Origin: Halobacteriovoraceae bacterium
GTDB lineage: Bacteria > Bdellovibrionota > Bacteriovoracia > Bacteriovoracales > Bacteriovoracaceae
NCBI GenBank assembly: GCA_002711995.1
Contig: PASN01000013.1
Location: forward strand, 186,001 to 250,000
Length of the DNA stretch: 64,000 nt
Direction: 5' to 3'
A model generated the notes under the pieces. The model saw only the letters and a list, made by a program, of their open reading frames with translations. It was not told the origin of the DNA and did not search any database. How positions within the stretch are numbered: the first letter of the stretch is position 1; the number at the start of each line of letters is the position of its first letter. The translations under genes and the position numbers were made by a program. Shown here in pieces: positions 25,423-34,468 of this stretch.

Positions 25423-25440
25423 GAGCAGATGGATCTGCTC
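25423..25440 (+). promoter_or_regulatory. Leader hairpin before ftsE
   Basis: GAGCAGA and TCTGCTC form a perfect 7-bp stem with a TGGA loop, directly after the candidate promoter. There is no T run, so it is probably a transcript 5'-end stabiliser or a binding site. Confidence 0.4.
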
Positions 25441-25469
25441 CACAAGTTGGGTGACAATTGGAAGGTCGA

Positions 25470-26165
25470 ATGAACAGAGGATTTCTAGAGAGTCTTAAGA
25501 ATTCTAATCATTTACATTCTTCATCATTGTTTAGACTAAACAATGTTAATGTAGATTTTGGTAAAATCAGGGCATTAAAGAATGTGAACTTGCAAATAAG
25601 CAGGGGAGAAGTCCTGTTTGTAACCGGTAAATCTGGTGCGGGAAAGTCCACTTTACTCAACATTTTATCAGGGGATGTGGAAGTTAGCTCTGGAACTGTT
25701 ACTTTGCCATCTTCAAAGATCTTTGTTTCACAGGTATTTCAGGATCTAAAACTGTTTGAGAACAGAACGGTTGAAGAAAACCTCTGGTACGCTTTCGATA
25801 AGAAAATATATAAAAGTAAAAATGAATTCCAAAAAGATCTTATGGAACTCTCAAGTGTTCTTGGAATCAAAGACAGACTTTCCCACAAGATTAAAGGTGC
25901 CAATGGGGGCATGAAACAAAAAGTCGCGATGCTTAGAGCTCTTCTCTCGAAGCCTGAAGTTTTGCTTGCAGACGAGCCCACCGCGGCCCTTGATAAAGAA
26001 AGTTCCACCAAGATGTTTGATCTATTAAATTTCTACAATGTAAGAAAGGGACTAACCATTGTTTGGGCAACTCACAACAGAGAGCTGGTTAAACAATTTC
26101 CTGGAGAGATAGCCCACTTGGAAAGCGGAAAATTAATTTATTCGGGGAAAGCATGTTTTATTTAA
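25470..26165 (+). CDS. ftsE: Cell division ATP-binding protein FtsE
   Basis: A 231-residue ABC ATPase. Walker A is GKSGAGKSTLLN and Walker B VLLADEPTAALD. The signature loop is unusual: IKGANGGMKQKVAMLRAL, where LSGGQ would be normal. With FtsX it drives activation of cell wall hydrolases at the division site. The gene order ftsE-ftsX-envC supports FtsE over a lipoprotein exporter. The ATG at 25470 after GGAAGG is preferred to an in-frame TTG at 25458. It overlaps ftsX by 13 bp. Confidence 0.87.
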   Translation: MNRGFLESLKNSNHLHSSSLFRLNNVNVDFGKIRALKNVNLQISRGEVLFVTGKSGAGKSTLLNILSGDVEVSSGTVTLPSSKIFVSQVFQDLKLFENRTVEENLWYAFDKKIYKSKNEFQKDLMELSSVLGIKDRLSHKIKGANGGMKQKVAMLRALLSKPEVLLADEPTAALDKESSTKMFDLLNFYNVRKGLTIVWATHNRELVKQFPGEIAHLESGKLIYSGKACFI

Positions 26166-26944
26166 AAGAGCTATTTCTAATTGCTAGAGACCACAAACTT
26201 TTAAGTGTTGTTAACGTAATGCTGCTGGCCTTAACTGTAAGTGTTACTCAGCACCGAGCTGAAATTAAAAACTTTTTTGCAGTGGATTCCAAGTCAAGTG
26301 CCACGCCTTACTTCAACGCCTTAATTGCGGCTGACAGCAACCCTGATTATATTATAAGGAAAATGTCCAACCTACCTGGTGTCGCCAAGGTTGTTTTTAA
26401 AGATGACAAAAAGTTGGCAAAAGAATTAAGAGGCTTTGTTAGTGAAGTAGGGTCTGAAGCTGCTGATCTGGCGACTAACTTTAAGTCTTTTAAAATTAAC
26501 TTAAACAAAGGTCTTCAACCAAAAAGTGCTCAACTGATTAAAGAGTACTTCTCTAGACTCGTTGGGGGCAAGGACGTAACTTTTTCACAAGTAAAACAAC
26601 CTAAGGGCTGGGAAATTCAAAAGAGTCCTCTTTACTCAATGTTCTCCAAATGGGCAGATGTTTATATTGGAGTCATTATAGGTTTAGGCTGGCTGTTTAC
26701 TCTTTGGATCTTGTCACACTCTATTCAGGCGCAAAGTTATGTAATTGAGAAGTTTCAACGTAAAGATAAAACAGCGCTTAGAATGTACGCTCTTTTAAGT
26801 CTAGCTCCAATTGTTTTCTCCTTAATCGCAACCTTTTGGTTTGAAGGAAAAGCCAACTTTGCAACATTGGCCCCGGTTGCCGGCATAGTTGCTTTTGGAT
26901 GCTTATTTTTCATAGGTAAAAAGAAACCTCAAAGATTTATTTAA
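26153..26944 (+). CDS. ftsX: Cell division protein FtsX-like permease
   Basis: A 263-residue membrane protein with one N-terminal helix (about 18-36), a periplasmic domain of about 120 residues (including PGVAKVVFKDDKKLAKEL), then three helices (about 168-190, 208-228 and 233-253). The four-helix FtsX topology is preserved although the sequence is divergent. It overlaps ftsE by 13 bp and envC by 1 bp. The periplasmic loop is the part expected to hold EnvC. Confidence 0.83.
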   Translation: MFYLKELFLIARDHKLLSVVNVMLLALTVSVTQHRAEIKNFFAVDSKSSATPYFNALIAADSNPDYIIRKMSNLPGVAKVVFKDDKKLAKELRGFVSEVGSEAADLATNFKSFKINLNKGLQPKSAQLIKEYFSRLVGGKDVTFSQVKQPKGWEIQKSPLYSMFSKWADVYIGVIIGLGWLFTLWILSHSIQAQSYVIEKFQRKDKTALRMYALLSLAPIVFSLIATFWFEGKANFATLAPVAGIVAFGCLFFIGKKKPQRFI

Positions 26945-27972
26945 TGAAATTAACACTCGTTTTACTTTTCATTTTTCAGGTTTCCAACGCCGCAACAACC
27001 TCCGGAAAGAAACTTTCCATTTCAAAAATTAGAGACGAACTAGGAGACAAGGCAAGGAAGGCGAACGCGCTTGCGGCCTCGATAAAGTCGCTGGGGAAAG
27101 AAATTGGCAAGGCCAACAATAAATATCTTGAGAGAAATTCAACCAACAGATCATTAGAGGCGAAGGCCACACAGCTTAAAGAAGGCCTTGAAGAAAGTCT
27201 TATTGAGCTAAAAAAAGAAGAAGAGTACGCAAAGAAGCTTGCAAGAACCTACGCTCTTGAAGGTCAGGATGATTTGGATGAAAATGCTCTTCTCAAGCGA
27301 ACAATACTTCTAAGACTAGCTCAAAAACGAGCTTCGGAATACAAACAAGTCAAAGAAAGAGCACAAGAGCTAAAAGAAGCATTTTCTGTTTACGAGCAAA
27401 GACTTGCACAGGCCAGAAAGGACGAGGAAAGTCTTTACGGCCTTATCGTGGATTTAGAAAACAAGAAGAAAGATCTAAGCAAACAATATATCTCTTCAAT
27501 GGAAATTAAAAATGAACTTGAAGAGTCTCTTGAAAGTGCCCTTGCCAAGCGCAAGGCCTACAGAGTCGTAAAAAAGAAGCCAGCCAAGTCAAAAGGTCTT
27601 AGCCTAATTGCTCCAATTGAAAGTTTTGTCAGCTATAAAGGTGGCAAGAAAGGTGTGACTTTCAAATACGACAAACGCTCTCCGATAAAGGCCAGTGCCA
27701 GCGGCAAAGTTGTCTATTCAGGGGAATTGGCTTCATATGGTAAAGTTGTAATGATTGACCATGGCAGTGAGGTTAGATCGGTAATACTTGGGGATATTCA
27801 AATAAAGGCCGCTAAAGGGGATATCGTTCAGAGGGGACAGGTCGTAGGCTACACATTGGCCGAGCCTGGTCTGAAGAAGTCTCTTTATTATGAGGTTAGA
27901 AAAAAGAACGTTGCACAGAACACATTGGAATGGCTAGACAGTGTGGATACTATTGCTAAAGCAAATATTTAA
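26944..27972 (+). CDS. envC: EnvC-like murein hydrolase activator (coiled coil plus degenerate LytM)
   Basis: This 342-residue exported protein has a signal peptide (MKLTLVLLFIFQVSNA), long coiled coil (about 25-210, Lys/Glu/Leu rich) and C-terminal LytM/M23 fold (about 220-342). The LytM part keeps GKVVYSGELASYGKVVMIDHG but lacks zinc ligands: the HLH site reads SLYYEV. It is therefore a non-enzymatic activator, as in E. coli EnvC, which switches on amidases when FtsEX cycles. The single-base overlap with ftsX supports a shared complex. Confidence 0.87.
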   Translation: MKLTLVLLFIFQVSNAATTSGKKLSISKIRDELGDKARKANALAASIKSLGKEIGKANNKYLERNSTNRSLEAKATQLKEGLEESLIELKKEEEYAKKLARTYALEGQDDLDENALLKRTILLRLAQKRASEYKQVKERAQELKEAFSVYEQRLAQARKDEESLYGLIVDLENKKKDLSKQYISSMEIKNELEESLESALAKRKAYRVVKKKPAKSKGLSLIAPIESFVSYKGGKKGVTFKYDKRSPIKASASGKVVYSGELASYGKVVMIDHGSEVRSVILGDIQIKAAKGDIVQRGQVVGYTLAEPGLKKSLYYEVRKKNVAQNTLEWLDSVDTIAKANI

Positions 27973-27981
27973 GGGAAATTG

Positions 27982-29367
27982 ATGAAAATATATATATTGG
28001 CACTGACCATTTTAAGCATTGGAAATGTTTATAGCGTAACCAAGTCACGTTTTGAAGAGCTTGAGTTGTTCAACAAAGTCTTGTACCTCATTGAGAGCCA
28101 GTACTACAGAGAAGTTGACACCAATAAATTGATCGAAGGCGCCCTGAAGGGGATGATGGACACTCTTGATCCTCATTCTGCCTATCTAGACAAAGAATTT
28201 TTTAAAAAAATGCAGAATGACACTGACGGAGAGTTTGGTGGACTTGGAATAGAAGTTACTCAAAAAGACGGCGTTCTGTATGTTGTGACTCCTATCGACG
28301 ACACTCCCGCATATAGAGCAGGGATTAGGCCTAAAGATAAAATCGTGGAAATAAACCATGAACCGATTATCGGACTAACTCTTGATGAATCCATAGAGAG
28401 AATGAAAGGCAAACCAGGGGCAAAGATACACTTGGGAATCTCAAGAGAGGGTATAAAGGGTATTAAGCACTTTGACCTGAAAAGAGAGCTCATAAAGATA
28501 AAGCCGGTTAAAAGCGCCCTCATAAAAGAACAATTTGCTTTTATAAGACTGACTCAGTTTCAAAGAAGGGCCGCATCTTCAATAGGAAAGGCCTTGAAGA
28601 AACTAAAGAAAGAAGCAAAAAAGAACGGCGGTCTAAAGGGGATTATTCTTGATCTTCGCTCCAACCCAGGTGGGCTTCTTGATCAGGCCGTGGATGTTTC
28701 ATCCTTATTCTTAAAAGAAGGCGTTGTCGTCTCCACTGAAGCAAGAGACCCAAATAATAAAGACATTAGGTATGTTAAAAAGAGTGGCTATAAGGATTTA
28801 AAAACCCCAATGATAGTACTTGTAAATGGCGCTTCCGCCTCGGCCTCTGAGATTGTTGCAGGAGCGCTTCAAGACCATAAACGCGCTTTAATTATGGGAA
28901 GTCAGACTTTTGGCAAAGGTTCTGTTCAAACTGTTGCAAAAATTGATGATCAAAATGGTGTGAAGCTCACTATCGCCCAATACATGACTCCAAAAAATAG
29001 AAAGATTCAGGCCCTAGGTATTGAGCCAGACATTTCTCTTAGTGAAGTGGACGCCAAAGTTGTGGCGCAAAACAAGGCGGAAGACGGTTTTGTTAGAGAA
29101 AAAGACCTCAGAAATCACCTTACTGCAACTATTGAGACTCCCGAGGAAAAGAAAAGAAGGATCAAAGAAGAAAGAGAGGCCAGACTGGCCAGGGCCAAAC
29201 GAATCAAAGAATCCAAAAAGAAAGATAAAAACAAAAGTGAAAGTGAAAATATTTTCAAAAAGTACGATCCTAAAGAGGACTACCAAGTTCTTCAGGCCGT
29301 AAACTATCTGCGCTCGTTCCAAGTCTATAAAATGTTTGAATCCGCTAAGGTGGAAAATAAAAAGTAG
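27982..29367 (+). CDS. Carboxy-terminal processing protease (S41)
   Basis: This 461-residue exported protease has signal peptide MKIYILALTILSIGNVYS. Its PDZ domain (about 85-165) contains FGGLGIEV and AGIRPKDKIVEI, followed by an S41 catalytic domain. The Ser-Lys dyad is S287 in GASASASE and K312 in FGKGSVQ, with the 25-residue spacing known for Prc/CtpA. The C-terminus is a lysine/glutamate-rich tail (about 375-435). Such proteases trim or degrade periplasmic proteins, often cell wall hydrolases, fitting its place behind envC. The ATG at 27982 after AAGGG is chosen over TTG at 27979. Confidence 0.92.
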   Translation: MKIYILALTILSIGNVYSVTKSRFEELELFNKVLYLIESQYYREVDTNKLIEGALKGMMDTLDPHSAYLDKEFFKKMQNDTDGEFGGLGIEVTQKDGVLYVVTPIDDTPAYRAGIRPKDKIVEINHEPIIGLTLDESIERMKGKPGAKIHLGISREGIKGIKHFDLKRELIKIKPVKSALIKEQFAFIRLTQFQRRAASSIGKALKKLKKEAKKNGGLKGIILDLRSNPGGLLDQAVDVSSLFLKEGVVVSTEARDPNNKDIRYVKKSGYKDLKTPMIVLVNGASASASEIVAGALQDHKRALIMGSQTFGKGSVQTVAKIDDQNGVKLTIAQYMTPKNRKIQALGIEPDISLSEVDAKVVAQNKAEDGFVREKDLRNHLTATIETPEEKKRRIKEEREARLARAKRIKESKKKDKNKSESENIFKKYDPKEDYQVLQAVNYLRSFQVYKMFESAKVENKK

Positions 29368-29407
29368 GCATTTTGGCATCTTGAATCGTCTAAGGTAAGC
29401 TTAAACG

Positions 29408-30679
29408 ATGAATTTTAGACCTTTATCAGTTGGAGACTTGGTCTTTGAGATCAAGTCATCCTTAGAGTCTCGTTTTCGCCAGGTTGTGGTTGAGGGCGAA
29501 GTCTCAAATATATCCAGAACAGTGGCAGGACACATCTATTTCACTCTTTCTGATCAAAGAGCTTGTTTGAGTTGCGCCCTTTTTCGCGGCGACGCAATGA
29601 GAAACTCATCAGTTGTTAGGAAGCTAAAAGATGGCGATCATATTGTAGTGACAGGCTCTGTGGGCGTATATGCAAAGCGTGGTGTTTTCCAAGTCGTTGC
29701 CAAGAGGATTGCTCCTGCGGGAAAGGGAAACCTTGCTCTGCAGTTTGAGCTGCTCAAGGAGAAACTTGCCAAACAAGGCTTTTTCGATGCTTCAAACAAG
29801 AAGCCAATTCCAAAGTTCCCTAAAAAAATCGCGGTGATTACAGCACCATATGGAGCGGCCTTACAAGACTTTTTAAAAGTCTATAAGAGGAGGTCTCTGT
29901 GGTGTGACGTTGTTATCGTCCCAGCAATCGTTCAAGGAGAGTCATCTGCCAAGTCTTTGGTTGAGGCCCTTAAGAAATCCCAAGAGCTGGATGATGTCGA
30001 TGTAATTGTTCTTACCAGGGGTGGAGGAGCGATGGAAGATCTTTGGTCTTTCAACGACGAACGCTTGATTGAACATATATATGAATGCCATATACCTGTA
30101 ATTAGTGCTGTAGGTCACCAAGTGGATACCACGCTATCAGACTTTGCCGCAGATCTTAGACTTGAAACTCCCTCCGCCGCGGCAGAGTATCTTTCTCAAC
30201 CTCACACTGAGATTATAAGAAGACTTGATGGCCTTGGGCAGAAACTAAAAAGCTTTTTGTACAAACACCAAAGTGATATCCAGAGAAGGCTTGAAAGAAT
30301 TAATCCAGCAAATCTTGCTAGAGGTCTTCAGATCAGAATCAATGATTTAAAGTATCGTCTCTCAAGAGTTGACTTGGTAAAAAATCAAGAACTCTACATC
30401 GGGCTCCAAGAAAAAGAGATGAGTGCCGCGGAGTTGCTGGAGAGGGCTAAGGTGTCCCTTGAGCAGAAGCTTGAGAAGTCGAAAAACCGTGTGGATATGA
30501 GCGGTCAACTTTTAAGAAGCATCGATCCCAAAAATGTTCTCAATAGAGGCTATAGCTATGTTCAGTCCGACTCAGGCGTTATTGCTAAGATGTCAGATTA
30601 TGATAAATTAGAGTCTGGCGAAACTTTTACCATTCACTTTTCAGACGGCAAAGGAAAGGCCAAAAAGGTTCAAAAATGA
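29408..30679 (+). CDS. xseA: Exodeoxyribonuclease VII large subunit
   Basis: A 423-residue enzyme that degrades single-stranded DNA, used in mismatch repair. An N-terminal OB-fold (VVVEGEVSNISRTVAGHIYFTL) precedes the catalytic domain with ITAPYGAALQDFLKV, LTRGGGAMEDLWSFNDE and PVISAVGHQVDTTLSDFAAD. A coiled-coil C-terminal part (about 280-380) follows, ending in NRGYSYVQSD. The small subunit gene xseB is not adjacent. It overlaps the M23 lipoprotein gene by 4 bp. Confidence 0.93.
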   Translation: MNFRPLSVGDLVFEIKSSLESRFRQVVVEGEVSNISRTVAGHIYFTLSDQRACLSCALFRGDAMRNSSVVRKLKDGDHIVVTGSVGVYAKRGVFQVVAKRIAPAGKGNLALQFELLKEKLAKQGFFDASNKKPIPKFPKKIAVITAPYGAALQDFLKVYKRRSLWCDVVIVPAIVQGESSAKSLVEALKKSQELDDVDVIVLTRGGGAMEDLWSFNDERLIEHIYECHIPVISAVGHQVDTTLSDFAADLRLETPSAAAEYLSQPHTEIIRRLDGLGQKLKSFLYKHQSDIQRRLERINPANLARGLQIRINDLKYRLSRVDLVKNQELYIGLQEKEMSAAELLERAKVSLEQKLEKSKNRVDMSGQLLRSIDPKNVLNRGYSYVQSDSGVIAKMSDYDKLESGETFTIHFSDGKGKAKKVQK

Positions 30680-31563
30680 ATGTTATAAAATTAATCTCTC
30701 TCTCCATTTTTATTGTTTCTTGCTCAAGCATCAAAGAAAACATCGTTGTTTTTTCCGAACCGCCTGCAATAGACTCGGTACAAACGGTTTCGGTAAGGAC
30801 TGGCAAAGTTGTCTTTAAGAGGTTTTCTTTTAACAGGGATGATGGAGTCTATGTCTTGCAATGTGGTGAGAAGAAACATCGCTTTCAAGTAAAAAACAAA
30901 ACAGCTCACATTTATCTTCCGGCAAGCTACTTTTCTAAGGCCAAAAAAGATAGCTGCACTTTTGTTGAGAGAGGGGAAAGTGAGAAGGCCCTTACGTTGA
31001 ACATTAATTCTTTTGATTATCCAAAAGAGAGACTTAACGTGCCTAAAAGCAAAGTCTTTTACAGTAAGAAAGACCTTGCAAGAATCATTCGTGAAAAAGA
31101 AATTAAAAAACAGATTTACAAGACCTCATCTGATGTTTTCCTTTTTGAAAAACCATTTAAAGTGCCTCTCAAGAGTTACATTACAAGCCACTATGGCAAC
31201 CAGAGACTTTTTAATGATAAAAAGAAATCTCAACACTTAGGAAATGATCTTCGTGCAAGGACAGGAACTCCAATTCCTTCGGCAAATAGGGGAAGAGTCG
31301 TTTACACTGGCAACCTCTTTTTCAGTGGAAATGTAGTAGTTATTGATCATGGCATGGACATCTTTTCGATGTACGGGCATTTGTCCAAAATCCTTGTCAC
31401 TGAAGGTTCCGTAGTTAATCAAGGAGATATTGTTGGTTTGGCGGGAGCCACTGGCAGGGTCTCTGGACCTCACTTGCATTGGGGAGTTAGAATTAACGGC
31501 TCTTGGATTGACGGATTTTCATTAATAGAAGCATCCAAAAAGCACCTTGGCGATGAGTCCTAG
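30676..31563 (+). CDS. M23 metallopeptidase lipoprotein
   Basis: A 295-residue lipoprotein with signal sequence MNVIKLISLSIFIVSCSS and lipobox IVSC. The C-terminal M23 (LytM) domain (about 165-285) keeps zinc ligands in HLGNDLRA and GPHLHWGV, so it should be an active peptidoglycan endopeptidase, unlike EnvC upstream. The N-terminal half is a beta-rich domain without a named family. It overlaps xseA by 4 bp and the next gene by 11 bp. Anchored in the envelope, it probably remodels the cell's own or prey peptidoglycan. Confidence 0.87.
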   Translation: MNVIKLISLSIFIVSCSSIKENIVVFSEPPAIDSVQTVSVRTGKVVFKRFSFNRDDGVYVLQCGEKKHRFQVKNKTAHIYLPASYFSKAKKDSCTFVERGESEKALTLNINSFDYPKERLNVPKSKVFYSKKDLARIIREKEIKKQIYKTSSDVFLFEKPFKVPLKSYITSHYGNQRLFNDKKKSQHLGNDLRARTGTPIPSANRGRVVYTGNLFFSGNVVVIDHGMDIFSMYGHLSKILVTEGSVVNQGDIVGLAGATGRVSGPHLHWGVRINGSWIDGFSLIEASKKHLGDES

Positions 31564-33163
31564 TTGGAATAATAATTTACGCTTCTTTCTTGACCCTCAA
31601 TTAAAGCTTTTTGATAGAGAGTTTTATAGGGTCATAGTTCAAGATCTTGAAAGTTACGGAATCAATTGGAGTGAGGGCATTGATGAAGTCATGCAAGATG
31701 AGCACTTGCCCAATGTTTTCCTCTTGCTTTCAGACACTAATGTAGAGCCGACTATAAGAGAAATGGATCACGTCTTGCTTTTTGGCACATCCAACATGAG
31801 CTTGTTTGGAAAGAAGGAATTTAACGGTGTAGTTGCCAATATAAATGAAGTTCAAGAATGGACGGACTTTATAGAGTCCATTTCAACCAAGTTTAAACAA
31901 TCTTATGAAAACGCATTTAACAGTTTAATGTTAAAGTCAGACGCTTTGTTAAAGACCATCTCCAAAGAAGTAAATAAAACAAAGTCTATATTAAACACCA
32001 CAAAAATGGATGCTCTTGAGCTCGAACTATTGGGGCAGCCAAGCTTCCAGCAGTGCGTGGAAAGCGTTGAGAGAGTTGCAAAAGAGGTGCTGGGGATAGA
32101 AGTATCCATTCTTCCGGCCCCTAAGGCATACAGTCGATTTGATAAGAGCCTTTTTGTGGGGGGCCTTGATTCTAATGCACTTTTTTTATGTTGGAACCAT
32201 GATGGCCTTGAAGTGGAGACCCTCTGGCTATATTCAATAATAGAAGACATTATTGAAACACCATCAAGCAGTTCCAAGAAAGAAACTTCTTTAGATGACA
32301 TGCAGCTTATTCTTTCAGATATGCCAGTGGCCCTGGCATTGTTTAACAAAAATGATGAATTGCTTTTACATAACCCTCTTTTCTTTCAATTAAATTTGGG
32401 CTCAAAGCAATGTCTTTCACTAGAGAACAGCGAACAGTTCACTCAGAATGGAGAACTTTATAGAACTCAGATCGTTGAACTTGAAAAACAAAAGTCGAAG
32501 CTTTTTTATTTTATACCAATCAAGGAATTTCTTGGTGAAAGCTCATCTCCATCATCTGAGGAGCTTGGCATTATAACTAGTTCTATAGCACACGAACTCA
32601 ATAACCCATTGGGCGGAATATCCGGCGCCTTAGATGTGATCTTGCTTGATGAGCACTCAGAAGATATTGAACAGCGTCTTCGGGAAATGAAAGCGGGAGT
32701 GGCAAGGTGTAAAAAATTGGTGGAAACCTTTTTAGGCTTTTCAAAGATTAAGGCCGAAAACGTTTCACAAGATGGCTCTCACAGCGTGAGCGATTGCATG
32801 GATTCTGCTATGGATCTAATACGGTTCCGCCTGATCGAAAACAATATTAAACTAGAGGCGAACTTCTCGAGAGAGAGCTCTATTGATTTTGACTACAATC
32901 CCCATGTTTTATCCATGACAATGTATCTAATGCTTGGAGACTTACTAACCAACTTTGGGCATCAGAAACTAGTTTCAAATGACAGGTCTGCCACTTTCGA
33001 TGTTGAATTTATCGAGAGAAAAAAATCAATTGAAATAAAAACAAGAGAAGGTCTCCAATTGGGGGAGGACTTCTTAAGCTCTAAACTTTTAAATCATCTT
33101 TTGGAAATACAAGGCCTCGCTGTGGACGCGAGGCTATCATCAATAACTTTAAAATCTCTATAA
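31553..33163 (+). CDS. Histidine kinase-like protein with degenerate ATPase domain
   Basis: A 536-residue cytoplasmic protein. It has a receiver-like or unknown N-terminal part (about 1-115), a middle region, a PAS-like segment (about 240-290, MPVALALFNKNDELLLHNP), and a HisKA dimerisation helix with the phospho-acceptor H347 in SIAHELNNPLGGISG. The following region should bind ATP, but no DxGxG or GxG boxes are visible and the N-box is unlike the consensus (LGDLLTNFGHQ). It may act as a phosphotransfer or scaffold protein rather than a kinase. The ATG at 31553 overlaps the end of the M23 gene; TTG 31547 is the alternative. No response regulator is adjacent. Confidence 0.72.
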   Translation: MSPSWNNNLRFFLDPQLKLFDREFYRVIVQDLESYGINWSEGIDEVMQDEHLPNVFLLLSDTNVEPTIREMDHVLLFGTSNMSLFGKKEFNGVVANINEVQEWTDFIESISTKFKQSYENAFNSLMLKSDALLKTISKEVNKTKSILNTTKMDALELELLGQPSFQQCVESVERVAKEVLGIEVSILPAPKAYSRFDKSLFVGGLDSNALFLCWNHDGLEVETLWLYSIIEDIIETPSSSSKKETSLDDMQLILSDMPVALALFNKNDELLLHNPLFFQLNLGSKQCLSLENSEQFTQNGELYRTQIVELEKQKSKLFYFIPIKEFLGESSSPSSEELGIITSSIAHELNNPLGGISGALDVILLDEHSEDIEQRLREMKAGVARCKKLVETFLGFSKIKAENVSQDGSHSVSDCMDSAMDLIRFRLIENNIKLEANFSRESSIDFDYNPHVLSMTMYLMLGDLLTNFGHQKLVSNDRSATFDVEFIERKKSIEIKTREGLQLGEDFLSSKLLNHLLEIQGLAVDARLSSITLKSL

Positions 33164-34465
33164 GTGCTTTGTTGGAAAACGGTAGGCCATATCATCTTCG
33201 CGATTGAAGGCCTCAATTAACTTGAGAGTTGAAGATTCAGACTCCTTAAGCTGTTTCCTTGTGAGGAACAAATACTTATTTTGGGATTTTCTCATGGCAA
33301 GGAAGTTCTCGATGAGTGGCTTAACTTCTTTGTGAATTGAAATCTTTCTCTTTCCTTTCTGCTTTTGCTCAAACTTTTTGGATTGTGAAGAAAGAAAGTT
33401 AATTAACTTTTTTCTCTGAGCAGGAAATTTAAAAATTGATTTTGTATTAGTATTTAAATTTAAGAATGAGTAAACAATGATCTGATCCTTCACCAAATGG
33501 TGGGCCAGAACAAAATCCAATTCTTCCAAATTGAATTCAGAGGCTTTGTCATCTGAAACATTGTATCTTTCATTTAAATAGTTTAGAAGCAGATCTTTGT
33601 TCTCTTCGGGAAACTTTAATAAATGATTGTTCAATTGGAACAGGCCTTCCAGCGCTGGATTGATCAGTTTTATTGTAAGTCTTTCCCACTCAGTTCCTGA
33701 TATAAACTCTTTTACAATGTCCATCTGCTCTGATGGTCGCTCTATAGGTAGAACTCCTAAAATTAGTCCTCTCTCTCCTTTGAGAGTGATGGACATGGAA
33801 GTTTCGTTGTTTGCAATCGCTTCCAATGCTTTTTCTGTTTGACCATGATCATTCTTAAAATGAATTCTATCTAGTTCAAACTTGTTTCTAGGGTAGTAAA
33901 GTTGGTTTATTTTCTTGATGTCTTTCTGGATGAATATCTCTAAAAACTTCAAAAGAAGCTTAGCTGTCGCTCTAGCATCATCATAGGCCCTATGCGCTTT
34001 TGAATGATCAATCTCAAAGAGCTGGCTCATATAGTTCAAATTGCTGCTCATGATTTCAGGTATCATGTGCTTGGTCATGACGTTAGTGCACAGGTTTCTA
34101 TTCTTTAACTCTGGCCTGCCCAATCTTTTGAGAACTGAGTTTAAAAAAGGGAGGTCGAAAGAGATGTTGTGCGCAACGATGATATCGTCTCCTATAAATT
34201 GGATAATCTCATCGATCACTTCGTCGATTTTTGGACAACCTTCCACATCCCTTTGCTTTATAGAGGTCAATTTTTGAATGAAGTCGGGGATGCGCATGCC
34301 TGGATCAATGAGGAAGTTCTTTTCATCAGAGAGCTCTAGTCCTTTGACGCGAACCATTCCTATTTCAATGATCTGGTCATTTTCATGATTGCCACCTGTG
34401 GTTTCCAAGTCGATGACACAGAAGCTTAGACCTTTCAACAATTCTGTAGAGTCTATATTGCTCAT
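33158..34465 (-). CDS. DEDDh 3'-5' exonuclease with extra C-terminal domain
   Basis: A 435-residue protein. The N-terminal 180 residues are a DnaQ-like exonuclease domain with FCVIDLETTGG (Exo I), IVAHNISFDLPFL (Exo II) and HRAYDDARATAKLLL (Exo III), giving all DEDDh residues. The other 250 residues are lysine-rich and match no family I recognise. Possible roles are DNA repair, proofreading or degradation of DNA ends. It lies 3 bp after the purine nucleoside phosphorylase gene, suggesting one operon for nucleic acid turnover. Its end overlaps the convergent kinase-like gene by 6 bp. Confidence 0.82.
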   Translation of the reverse strand: MSNIDSTELLKGLSFCVIDLETTGGNHENDQIIEIGMVRVKGLELSDEKNFLIDPGMRIPDFIQKLTSIKQRDVEGCPKIDEVIDEIIQFIGDDIIVAHNISFDLPFLNSVLKRLGRPELKNRNLCTNVMTKHMIPEIMSSNLNYMSQLFEIDHSKAHRAYDDARATAKLLLKFLEIFIQKDIKKINQLYYPRNKFELDRIHFKNDHGQTEKALEAIANNETSMSITLKGERGLILGVLPIERPSEQMDIVKEFISGTEWERLTIKLINPALEGLFQLNNHLLKFPEENKDLLLNYLNERYNVSDDKASEFNLEELDFVLAHHLVKDQIIVYSFLNLNTNTKSIFKFPAQRKKLINFLSSQSKKFEQKQKGKRKISIHKEVKPLIENFLAMRKSQNKYLFLTRKQLKESESSTLKLIEAFNREDDMAYRFPTKHL

Positions 34466-34468
34466 AAA

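Noticed and set aside
31903-32349. 148-codon minus-strand frame inside the kinase-like gene
   Set aside because: Shadow of the plus-strand gene; serine-rich composition without motif or initiation signal.
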